Origin: an uncultured Bacteroidaceae bacterium
GTDB taxonomy: Bacteria > Bacteroidota > Bacteroidia > Bacteroidales > Bacteroidaceae
Direction of reading: 5' to 3'
Assembly (NCBI GenBank): GCA_934271655.1
Contig: CAKQRW010000024.1
Coordinates: 1 to 50,701 of the forward strand
DNA length: 50,701 nt
Shown: piece by piece, positions 37,696 through 44,661 of the stretch
How positions within the stretch are numbered: the first letter of the stretch is position 1
How the letters are laid out: each line of letters starts with the position of its first letter
Made by a program: the position numbers and the translations under genes
Notes under the pieces: model-generated
The model's input: only the letters and a program-made list of their open reading frames with translations
Told to the model about the DNA's origin: nothing
Databases searched by the model: none

Positions 37696-37733
37696 CCTCA
37701 CCCTTCACCGCAAGGGTGAGGAAAGTTTTTTTA
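37696..37733 (+). terminator. Rho-independent terminator of guaA
   Basis: CCTCACCCTT and AAGGGTGAGG form a perfect 10-bp stem with a CACCGC loop, followed by AAAGTTTTTTT. It ends the purF-carAB-guaA run or at least guaA. Confidence 0.88.
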
Positions 37734-37861
37734 AGCATCTTTCAAGCGCCACTTGATGGCCTACCCTTTACAGCATGCGCTCCATTGGCAGCACATGCAG
37801 TTTCTGTTGTATCTACTCAAGCACAAATCACATAATAATCATAAATACACACAAGCACATC

Positions 37862-39460
37862 ATGAGAACAAAGTACATTTTTGTCACAGGCGGAGTGGTC
37901 AGCTCCCTTGGCAAAGGCATCATCTCTGCCTCCCTCGGCAAACTGCTGCAGGCGCGTGGCTACAACATCACCATTCAGAAATACGACCCTTATATCAACA
38001 TAGACCCAGGCACACTCAATCCCTATGAGCATGGCGAGTGCTACGTCACCATCGACGGACAGGAGACTGACCTTGACCTTGGCCACTACGAGCGCTTCAC
38101 AGGCATACAGACCACACGCGCCAACAACATCACCACAGGACGCATCTACCAGAACGTCATGGAGCGTGAGCGTCGCGGAGGCTATCTCGGACGCACCATC
38201 CAGGTCATCCCTCACATCACCGACGAGATAAAGAAAAACATGCGCGCTCTGGGCGACACAGGCAAATATGACTTCATCATCACAGAAATAGGCGGCACCA
38301 TCGGCGACATCGAGAGTCTGCCGTTCCTTGAGGCCATCCGACAGCTGAGATGGGACATGCCAGGAAACACCGTTTGCCTCCACCTCACATACGTGCCATA
38401 CATCGCCGCTGCAGGCGAGCTGAAGACTAAGCCCACACAGCATTCTGTCAACAACCTGCAGAGCCTCGGCATACAGCCAGACATCCTCGTGCTCCGCGCC
38501 GAGCACGAGCTGCCACGTCCTCTCATGGACAAGGTGTCTTCATTCTGCAACGTGGAGAAGCAATGCGTCGTGCAGAGCCCTGACCTCCCAAGCATATACG
38601 AGGTGCCTGTCAAGATGCAGGAACAAGGACTCGACTCAGCTGTGCTCCGCAAGTTTGGCATAGACCCATCTGCCACCACTGCCGACCTTGAGTCATGGCA
38701 CTATTTCCTTGACAAGCGCAACAACGCACAGCGCACGCTGCACATAGGGCTTGTGGGCAAATACGACCTTCAGGACGCATACATCTCCATACACGAGTCG
38801 CTCTCTCACGCTGCCGCCTACAACGACTGCCGCGCATCCTTCACATTCATCAACAGCGAAAAGCTCACCAAGGACAATGTGGCGGAGGCTGTCAACGCAT
38901 GCGACGGCATCATCATCTGCCCAGGCTTTGGCACACGAGGCATAGAGGGCAAGATCATCGCAGCGCAATACTGCCGCGAGCACGACGTGCCTACATTCGG
39001 CATCTGCCTCGGCATGCAGATCATGGTCATCGAGTATGCGCGCAATGTTCTCAAACTGGCCGATGCCAACAGCCGCGAGATGGATGAGAACACACCAAAC
39101 AATGTCATCGACATCATGGAGGAACAGAAGCACATCACAAACATGGGCGGCACCATGCGTCTGGGCGGCTATCCATGCCATCTGCTGCCAGACAGCAAGA
39201 TACATGAGGCTTATGGCGTAGACGACATCGTGGAGCGCCACCGCCACCGCTATGAGTTCAACAACGACTTCCGCCACGACTTCGACGCAGCAGGCATGCG
39301 CTGCGTTGGCTTCAACCCGCAGAACGGACTTGTAGAGGCTGTGGAGTCGGTCAACAACAGCTGGTACATAGGCGTGCAGTACCATCCTGAGTATTCCAGC
39401 ACCGTTCTCAAGCCACATCCGCTTTTCATGAGTTTCGTCAAAGAGGTGATAAGCAGATAA
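37862..39460 (+). CDS. pyrG: CTP synthase
   Basis: A 532-residue PyrG that aminates UTP to CTP with glutamine. The synthase domain starts TKYIFVTGGVVSSLGKGI (P-loop) and contains GGTIGDIESLPFLEA; the class I amidotransferase has the cysteine in GICLGMQIMVIEYARNV and His/Glu in VQYHPEYSST. The frame is open from 37775, but those 29 extra residues are not family-like and the conserved N-terminus sets the start at 37862. It lies after the guaA terminator, so it probably has its own promoter. Confidence 0.97.
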   Translation: MRTKYIFVTGGVVSSLGKGIISASLGKLLQARGYNITIQKYDPYINIDPGTLNPYEHGECYVTIDGQETDLDLGHYERFTGIQTTRANNITTGRIYQNVMERERRGGYLGRTIQVIPHITDEIKKNMRALGDTGKYDFIITEIGGTIGDIESLPFLEAIRQLRWDMPGNTVCLHLTYVPYIAAAGELKTKPTQHSVNNLQSLGIQPDILVLRAEHELPRPLMDKVSSFCNVEKQCVVQSPDLPSIYEVPVKMQEQGLDSAVLRKFGIDPSATTADLESWHYFLDKRNNAQRTLHIGLVGKYDLQDAYISIHESLSHAAAYNDCRASFTFINSEKLTKDNVAEAVNACDGIIICPGFGTRGIEGKIIAAQYCREHDVPTFGICLGMQIMVIEYARNVLKLADANSREMDENTPNNVIDIMEEQKHITNMGGTMRLGGYPCHLLPDSKIHEAYGVDDIVERHRHRYEFNNDFRHDFDAAGMRCVGFNPQNGLVEAVESVNNSWYIGVQYHPEYSSTVLKPHPLFMSFVKEVISR

Positions 39461-39514
39461 TCATTAGCGGACTCCGCAATGGCGTGAGAAGATATCTTTA
39501 CGTCCCATCATATA

Positions 39515-39551
39515 AGGCGCTTTGTCATGTCACATGGCAAGGCGCTTTTTT
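39515..39551 (+). terminator. Rho-independent terminator of pyrG
   Basis: GCGCTTTGTCATG and CATGGCAAGGCGC pair as a 13-bp stem with G-U pairs around a TCA loop and are followed by TTTTTT, 55 bp after the pyrG stop. Confidence 0.85.
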
Positions 39552-39575
39552 CTCTCCGTACCTGTATCCTACAAG

Positions 39576-39950
39576 TCACTGTCGCTTTCATCTGCTAAGT
39601 CAGTCACTTTCATTCGCTAAGTCAGTCACTTTCATTCGCTAAGTCAGCCACTTTCATTCGCTAAGTCAGCCACTTTCATTCACAAAGTCAGCCACTTTCA
39701 TTCACAAAGTCAGCCACTTTCATTCGCTAAGTCAGTCACTTTCATTCGACAAGTCAGTCACTTTCATTCGCTTAGTCAGTCACTTTCATTCACAAAGTCA
39801 GTCACTTTCATTCACAAAGTCAGTCACTTTCATTCGACAAAACCTATGACTTCCACATGACAAACCTATGGTTTCCACATGACAAACCTATGGTTTCCAC
39901 ATGCCACACCTATGACTTCCACATGACGAACCTATGACTTCCACATGCCA
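39576..39950. repeat. 22-bp tandem array, two unit families in one phase (about 17 units)
   Basis: About twelve units of the type AAGTCAGTCACTTTCATTCG plus two bases (39576-39839) pass without a break into about five units of the type AAACCTATGGTTTCCACATG plus two bases (39840-39950). The period remains 22 bp across the change, and the units share a TTTC-A and CAA core. The period is not a multiple of three and the array encodes nothing. It lies just after the pyrG terminator, between the housekeeping core and the accessory region. Confidence 0.88.
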
Positions 39951-39977
39951 CACCAGATTCTTCCCCGAGTCTCCGTT

Positions 39978-40120
39978 GGTGACAGGTGACAGAGGTGACA
40001 GCAGTTTTTAAACTTTTTCTATATTTACATAGAGTTATTTTATAATCATAAAATTTTTTTCCTGCCCGCCTGCGCGCGTGAGAGTCTTGAAAACTAGTGT
40101 CACATCTGTCACCTGTCACC
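39978..40120. repeat. TGTCAC inverted repeat pair with AT-rich spacer
   Basis: GGTGACAGGTGACAGAGGTG plus ACA (39978-40000) is matched in inverted form by 40098-40120 with 22 of 23 bases paired; the 97 bp between are AT-rich with a short GC tract. An open frame across it (82 aa, minus) is a by-product of the repeat and not a gene. Function unknown; it resembles a dispersed Bacteroidota repeat I have seen translated as SVTSVT-type spurious proteins. Confidence 0.7.
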
Positions 40121-40129
40121 CTCATGTCA

Positions 40130-40659
40130 CCAGACTGAGCAGTTTTCGCCCACCCCACTCAGCCATGGCTGTCTTGCTTTCCATCACCCCAAACCTCCTC
40201 TTTGGCACAGGCACACGACAGCCTATGCCGAAACAGGAGTTGAACACCTGCTCCGCGCCACTGCGTCCGGAATGCACGCTACAGGCCTACGCCAAGGCCA
40301 CTGCATCCGGGAAACTTACTACAGGCCTACACTAAGGCCACCATGCAAGAAACGCTGTCCGCAGTCATACTGCCGGCACACATGACTTATAAGACAACGG
40401 CACAGCTTCCCGCTGTTTGTTTCTGCATGGCAAAGTTACAAACAAAAAAATCAATGCTCCCCCGACATGTCGGGGGAATTTACACAGTCTTACACACACT
40501 TTACCAAACATTAACATTCCAACCCCTCAAATGGCCTCCAAAAGCCCCCTTTTTTCCGCTTCTATTTTACAATTCACAATATTTCATCCCTGCTTCTTTA
40601 CAAGTAGGCTTTCATAAAAAAATGAATCTATTGACCATAAAGGCAAGCAAATCTCATAC
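40130..40659. other. Gene-free stretch with short repeats
   Basis: No convincing gene. Two imperfect copies of a unit of about 42 bp (ACTGCGTCCGGAATG ... CTACAGGCCTACGCCAAGG) occupy 40258-40340. A perfect 18-bp palindrome, CCCCCGACATGTCGGGGG, lies at 40459-40476. Confidence 0.5.
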
Positions 40660-40683
40660 TAAGTAGGCACTCATAATTATTTT

Positions 40684-40714
40684 TTTGTTTTTTCCGATAT
40701 TTGTATTAAATTTG
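40684..40714 (+). promoter_or_regulatory. Promoter of the exonuclease gene
   Basis: TTTG (40684-40687), a 19-nt spacer and TAAATTTG (40707-40714) match the Bacteroidota consensus exactly. The transcript start would fall at or within a few bases of the ATG at 40720, so the mRNA may be leaderless. Confidence 0.75.
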
Positions 40715-40719
40715 CAGTC

Positions 40720-41214
40720 ATGAAAGATTTTGCAGCAATAGATTTTGAGACCGCCAACCAGCAACGCACAAGCGTTTGCTCCGTGGGCATCGTGATAGTA
40801 AGAGATGGTGAGATTGTGGATAGTTACTACAGTCTCATCAAGCCCGAACCTGAATATTATTCCTATTGGAACACAAGAGTGCATGGGCTTACCATGGAGG
40901 ACACCATGAATGCCAGAGTGTTTCCTGAGGTGTGGGCCGAGATTGAACCAAAGATTGAGGGACTGCCATTGGTGGCTCACAACTCTCCCTTTGACGAGGG
41001 ATGCCTAAAGGCTGTGTTCCGAATGTACCAGATGGATTATCCCGACTATGAGTTTCATTGCACGTGCCGTGCTGCCAGAAGACAGTTGGGCTCTCTCCTG
41101 CCCAACCATCAGCTACAGACGGTTGCCGCCTATTGTGGGTATGACCTTACATTGCACCACAACGCTCTGGCTGATGCTGAGGCATGTGCCTGGATTGCCA
41201 TGAAACTACTGTAA
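40720..41214 (+). CDS. DnaQ-like DEDDh 3'-5' exonuclease
   Basis: A compact 164-residue exonuclease: motif I AAIDFET (Asp, Glu), motif II in PLVAHNSPFD, and motif III HHNALADAEACA with the His and Asp of the DEDDh type. Similar stand-alone proteins are annotated as 3'-5' exonucleases or DNA polymerase III epsilon-like. It would remove nucleotides from DNA or RNA 3' ends in the cytoplasm. It has no operon partner and lies inside a pair of MITE-type ends with its own promoter, so it may be a mobile cargo gene; a role in defence or in handling element DNA is speculation. Confidence 0.9.
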   Translation: MKDFAAIDFETANQQRTSVCSVGIVIVRDGEIVDSYYSLIKPEPEYYSYWNTRVHGLTMEDTMNARVFPEVWAEIEPKIEGLPLVAHNSPFDEGCLKAVFRMYQMDYPDYEFHCTCRAARRQLGSLLPNHQLQTVAAYCGYDLTLHHNALADAEACAWIAMKLL

Positions 41215-41399
41215 CCATTGAGCATGCAGCTGATTTAAGCGGGTAAGCCAGTGCGGTGCCTCCACTCCGCAGCTGCATGAACATTCAGACTATTGATGGT
41301 GGGAAAATGCCAAATACCCCTTTCTCATTGTGCGGTGAGACACCGCAGCCACTACGACTTCCAACCGTACAGTTAGAATTATTTTGAACACATACTTAC

Positions 41400-41426
41400 T
41401 ATAAAATAATTTTGAACACATACTTA
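41400..41426. repeat. Solo right end of the MITE family
   Basis: TATAAAATAATTTTGAACAC followed by ATACTTA repeats the right terminus immediately after the right end of the exonuclease cassette, with one base between. It has no left partner nearby and is probably left over from a nested insertion or a deletion. Confidence 0.7.
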
Positions 41427-41849
41427 TCACAGTTTTTTTTCGAGAAGGCCTGTTAATGCCGATGTAATATTTCCACTTAGCTCCTACATGAACTAAGCAT
41501 TGCAGCTTTCCTTCGTGCAGTTCACTCGATACGCCACACACGCTATTGCAAACGACGGTATCAGATTGGCGCACATGTTGCCTCCTATTCCTTTAGGCCA
41601 ATCTTTTCATCCTGCTCTTACCAGTGTGCCCGAACGTGATAAGCAGGTGATTTGGTTCCATCCGACCGCTATAAGCGGTACCACGCTCAGCGCAATACCA
41701 ACCAACCGCTACGACGGTACCAAATCACCGACATTCTCATATACGCGTTCACATCCGTCCACAGTACGTTCACCCTACGTTCACCCTACGTTCATTTTGG
41801 TTCAGAAAACAGGCATGGAAAAGACTGCCTGACGACCATCGGATGTCAT

Positions 41850-41936
41850 GTCGTACGACTATGCGCCCTCATGTCGTACAACTATAGCACCTCATGTCGT
41901 ACGTTCATAGCACCTCATGTCGTACGACATGACATC
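41850..41936. repeat. 23-bp tandem array around GTCGTACGAC (four units)
   Basis: Units GTCGTACGACTATGCGCCCT-CAT, then two variants with TATAGCAC/CATAGCAC, and a final partial unit; each begins with the palindrome GTCGTACGAC or a one- or two-base variant and recurs at 23 bp. It encodes nothing evident. Possible protein-binding array or decayed repeat. Confidence 0.75.
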
Positions 41937-42198
41937 ATCATAAAAACAGCTCTCCTAAGGACGCCAAAAACATGATGAAACAGCTACTCTGCATCTCATT
42001 GCTGATGTGTCTCCATGGCCATAATACAGGAACTACATAGAGGAAGTCTTACATGAATTCAAATGAAGCGCTTCATTAGGTTTTGCCATCTACGACATGG
42101 AATGACATGTTTAGGCATACGGCCATAAGCGGATGTATCTACCAGAACTTACAGATATTTATTATTAAAAAGAATCAAACAATTAGCATATAATAAAA

Positions 42199-42248
42199 CA
42201 ACAACAGCGACAGTCACTTCATATAGAAGTAAGCTGTCGCTGCTGTTG
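42199..42248. repeat. Long hairpin (50 bp)
   Basis: CAACAACAGCGACAG and CTGTCGCTGCTGTTG pair over 15 bp with one mismatch; ACTTC/GAAGT extends the stem inside. No gene adjoins closely on either side, so it is more likely the end or terminator of a lost element than the terminator of a present gene. Confidence 0.6.
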
Positions 42249-42517
42249 CACTTGCATCGTAATCTACTGGCCAACCATAGCATAGTACATTACAAAAAGA
42301 TTTTGAGGAAAGAATAACTCTTTAGATAAGCCTTCAAACTTTATTTTGCCAAGCCTTACTATGTCGTTTGGTTGAAATGGCATCTTTTTCCATACTCTTT
42401 TATTCAAAAACAATCAGAGCACATATTTTTCAATATTGTGTTTGTAAAAATCATAAGTACTATGGCGCACCAGTAAAAACCTGTGTCAATAATGTGTGAA
42501 ATGCGGAGAAGGATTTG

Positions 42518-42585
42518 TATCTTTGTCCCCTACAAACCAAAAGAAGATTATGCAACAAGAATCATTAGTAAAGCTTTTAAGCTAA
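42518..42585 (+). pseudogene. 5' stub of an ISAon1-type transposase gene, cut by MITE D
   Basis: A good -7 box TATCTTTG (42518-42525) is followed by an ATG at 42550 and the frame MQQESLVKLLS, which resembles the start of ISAon1-family transposase N-region proteins. The TAA that ends it (42583-42585) is the terminal TA plus A of MITE copy D. Past the MITE the transposase frame does not resume, so the rest has been deleted. The family call rests on about 10 residues. Confidence 0.45.
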
Positions 42586-42767
42586 GTAGGTGCTCATAAT
42601 TATTTTTATATTTGGCGTGCTCTATCCCCGGGCAGATTTTTCTTCTGTTTGAAGGAACTATGCGGGCATAGTGACTGATAAACAGAAGGAAAATATGACC
42701 GAGAGAGTTAGACAATTATGGGAGCGGTTTACCTTGATACTATAAAATAATTTTGAACACCTACTTA
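42583..42767. mobile_element. MITE copy D (185 bp)
   Basis: Fourth copy: TAAGTAGGTGCTCATAATTA at the left, TTTTGAACACCTACTTA at the right, internal CTTCTGTTT/AAACAGAAG hairpin with CTATGC/GCATAG kept. It is two bases shorter than the others near GAGAGAGTTAGACAATTATG. It lies between the ISAon1-like stub and the gene for an unknown membrane-anchored protein. Confidence 0.88.
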
Positions 42768-42797
42768 TATAGGCATTTCTTGAGTTTTGACATATAG

Positions 42798-44012
42798 TTA
42801 CTCTATATGGATGTTGTCGTTTAAATTCAGGTATTGTTTTAATTCTCCACTTTCTTGAACTTGTATAAAAATTTGGGTGTCAATATTAAATTGGCTCTCC
42901 AAATTCAACATATCTTTTTCAAATTTATCAAATAGGTTCTGTTGATTCTTCTTCATCAACATTATTGATTCCCCTTGTACTAATGACGCTTTAGCTTCTA
43001 GTTCCAAGTACCGAATCACCTCATGTCTGATTTTTTTGAATTGAGGACTATAGGTGTTCCAAAAATCCAGATTAATTCTACCAGAATATCTCTTTTGATC
43101 ATCTTTGTTGCATTTAGTAATTTGCATCAAAATTACATTTGCCATGAAATATAGGCACTCTGCTTGCATTGCCATTTCAAGGTAATGAAAGTAATTCGAT
43201 TTTTCCAGATTATCAATCATACCTTCAGCTTCTTTTTTATCACTCCACTTGGCAACAGGGTTAAGATTAATCCCATTCAGTAGTGTCTGGTATTTCTCTC
43301 TTATGACAGCAGTTTGCTCAGCGAAGTTTGTAACCTCAATTTTATCAGCCATATCAAAATCGTGTTTTTGGCTGATTTCTCTTAAATTTCCAAATGCAAC
43401 AGACAATTTAGCTCTGTCTTCATTACGAAGGATGCTTAAGATATTATCAAGTTTCGTTTCTATATTTTCTAATTTGTCAATAAGTATTTGCTGATAATAC
43501 TGCGAAGTGACTGCCGCCATACATTGAAACGCTAATAATGGAGCGATTTTACTAACTCCGACTTCGCTGAACGCGGCTTGTTTTGAAAACTTACCATCTC
43601 TCATTACCCAACCTCTCATCATTTCGGGTTTGTTCTTGATTCTGAACAAGTCCTTTAATGGCACATCGCATTTAAGGAGACCTGATGTGGTTGAAGATGT
43701 AAGAATGGATTCTACAGTTTTGCCACCATACATGCTAAAGAATGCTTTCCAGTCATCAACCTCAGATTCCGATATTTGTATTTCTATACAGTTCGATATA
43801 TCATATTCCTCTTCTACAATGGAAATAAGTACACGATTTTTAAGGTCTGAATCATCTTCTCCAGCAGTATATACAGGAAGGGATTTTTTAACCTCCTTTA
43901 CAAGTTTCTTGTGTCCATTCTCTCTTAAATGTCTGCGAAGCCACTCACCTGCTGCACCACCTGCTACTATTATGATAGGAACTATCGTTTTAGAATCTAT
44001 TTTGAAATTCAT
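42798..44012 (-). CDS. Unknown membrane-anchored protein (404 aa)
   Basis: I do not recognise a named family. An N-terminal hydrophobic segment (IVPIIIVAGGAAGEWL, residues about 11-26) is followed by basic residues, so the protein is probably anchored in the inner membrane with the rest in the cytoplasm. The centre has a phrase SKIAPLLAFQCMAAVTSQYYQQIL followed by a likely coiled coil (KLENIETKLDNILSIL), and the C-terminal third is again helical and charged. Similar APLLAFQ...QYY segments occur in uncharacterised proteins of many bacteria, from memory. The gene is AT-rich compared with the core region and isolated between a MITE and transposon remnants, so it was probably acquired. A defence role would be guesswork. 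Confidence 0.75.
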   Translation of the reverse strand: MNFKIDSKTIVPIIIVAGGAAGEWLRRHLRENGHKKLVKEVKKSLPVYTAGEDDSDLKNRVLISIVEEEYDISNCIEIQISESEVDDWKAFFSMYGGKTVESILTSSTTSGLLKCDVPLKDLFRIKNKPEMMRGWVMRDGKFSKQAAFSEVGVSKIAPLLAFQCMAAVTSQYYQQILIDKLENIETKLDNILSILRNEDRAKLSVAFGNLREISQKHDFDMADKIEVTNFAEQTAVIREKYQTLLNGINLNPVAKWSDKKEAEGMIDNLEKSNYFHYLEMAMQAECLYFMANVILMQITKCNKDDQKRYSGRINLDFWNTYSPQFKKIRHEVIRYLELEAKASLVQGESIMLMKKNQQNLFDKFEKDMLNLESQFNIDTQIFIQVQESGELKQYLNLNDNIHIE

Positions 44013-44060
44013 AATCTACCTAAATTCCGCAATACTATAATTTAATATTTTTTATAAACA

Positions 44061-44085
44061 CCTGGACAACAAAAAATTGTCCAGG
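44061..44085. repeat. Palindrome between the 404-aa gene and the IS1380 stub
   Basis: CCTGGACAA and TTGTCCAGG form a 9-bp perfect stem around a CAAAAAA loop. It lies 69 bp upstream of the IS1380-type transposase start and may be part of the element end. Confidence 0.55.
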
Positions 44086-44153
44086 ATTTTGTCATGTCAA
44101 AAATTTCACATATCTTAGTGCTGCATTTAAAAACAAACAAAATTCTGAATGAC

Positions 44154-44573
44154 ATGGCAAAAGTACTAATAAAATCTGAGAAACTCACTCCTTTTGGAGG
44201 AATATTTTCAATCATGGAGCAATTTAATGCTCTTTTGTCCCAAACGATAGACTCAACCTTAGGGCTGCGTAGTAAATTCTACGGTTACCAATACTGCGAG
44301 ACACTCCGCTCTTTGATGTGCGTATATTTCTGCGGTGGCTCATGCGTCGAAGATGTGACAATTCACTTGATGAAACACCTGTCTTTGCACCCAACTCTCC
44401 GAACATGTAGTGCAGACACAATACTGCGAGCTATAGAGGAACTGACCGTTGACAATACAATGTACACATCAGCTTCAGGAAAACAATACGATTTCAATAC
44501 GGCAGACACTATGAACAAACTTTTAGTCAATGCCTTACTTGCAACTGGCGGGCTGAAAGCCAATCAAGAGTAA
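44154..44573 (+). pseudogene. IS1380-family transposase, N-terminal fragment
   Basis: The 139 residues from MAKVLIKSEKLTPFGGIFSI through SLMCVYFCGGSCVEDV and LSLHPTLRTCSADTILRAI match the start of Bacteroidota IS1380 transposases (full length about 430). The frame ends where the terminal repeat of the IS66 element begins (GTAAACC at 44570), which supplies the stop codon. The remaining two thirds with the catalytic residues do not reappear beyond the IS66 element. Inactive. Confidence 0.9.
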
Positions 44574-44661
44574 ACCACCAATACAGCGTCCCCACTATTT
44601 TTCAGTGGGTTAGCTATACCAGTATTTTTGAATAAAGTTTTTGATTTTTATTATTTAACAA

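Larger units (their letters stand above)
40660..41398. mobile_element. TIR-bounded cassette carrying a DEDDh exonuclease (739 bp)
   Basis: The left end TAAGTAGGCACTCATAATTA and the right end AATTATTTTGAACACATACTTA are diverged forms of the ends of the 187-bp MITE family, in the same inward orientation and also flanked by TA. Between them is a single gene (3'-5' exonuclease). The internal hairpin of the short MITEs is not present. The cassette thus looks like a cargo-bearing, non-autonomous relative of the MITEs. Confidence 0.65.
41427..42517. other. Gene-poor repeat-rich region
   Basis: I find no intact gene in about 1.1 kb. Held here: three ACGTTCACCCT-type units (41767-41800); paired CCGCT..GCGGTACC motifs near 41665-41720; a 23-bp array (separate entry); and a short frame from 41972 reading MMKQLLCISLLMCLHGHNTG, which looks like a signal-peptide stub that stops after 22 codons. 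Confidence 0.45.

Noticed and set aside
37775..37861. N-terminal extension of CTP synthase
   Set aside because: The family starts at MRTKYIFVTGG; the extra residues are unlike the family.
39576..39950. 22-bp array as a CRISPR array
   Set aside because: Units follow each other directly with no unique spacers, and no cas genes adjoin.
39910..40158. 82-aa minus-strand frame across the TGTCAC repeats
   Set aside because: Low-complexity product of the inverted repeats (SVTSVT-like), no start signals or conservation-type features.
41500..41832. 110-aa plus-strand frame in the repeat-rich region
   Set aside because: Composition follows short direct repeats (ACGTTCACCCT), no promoter or domain.
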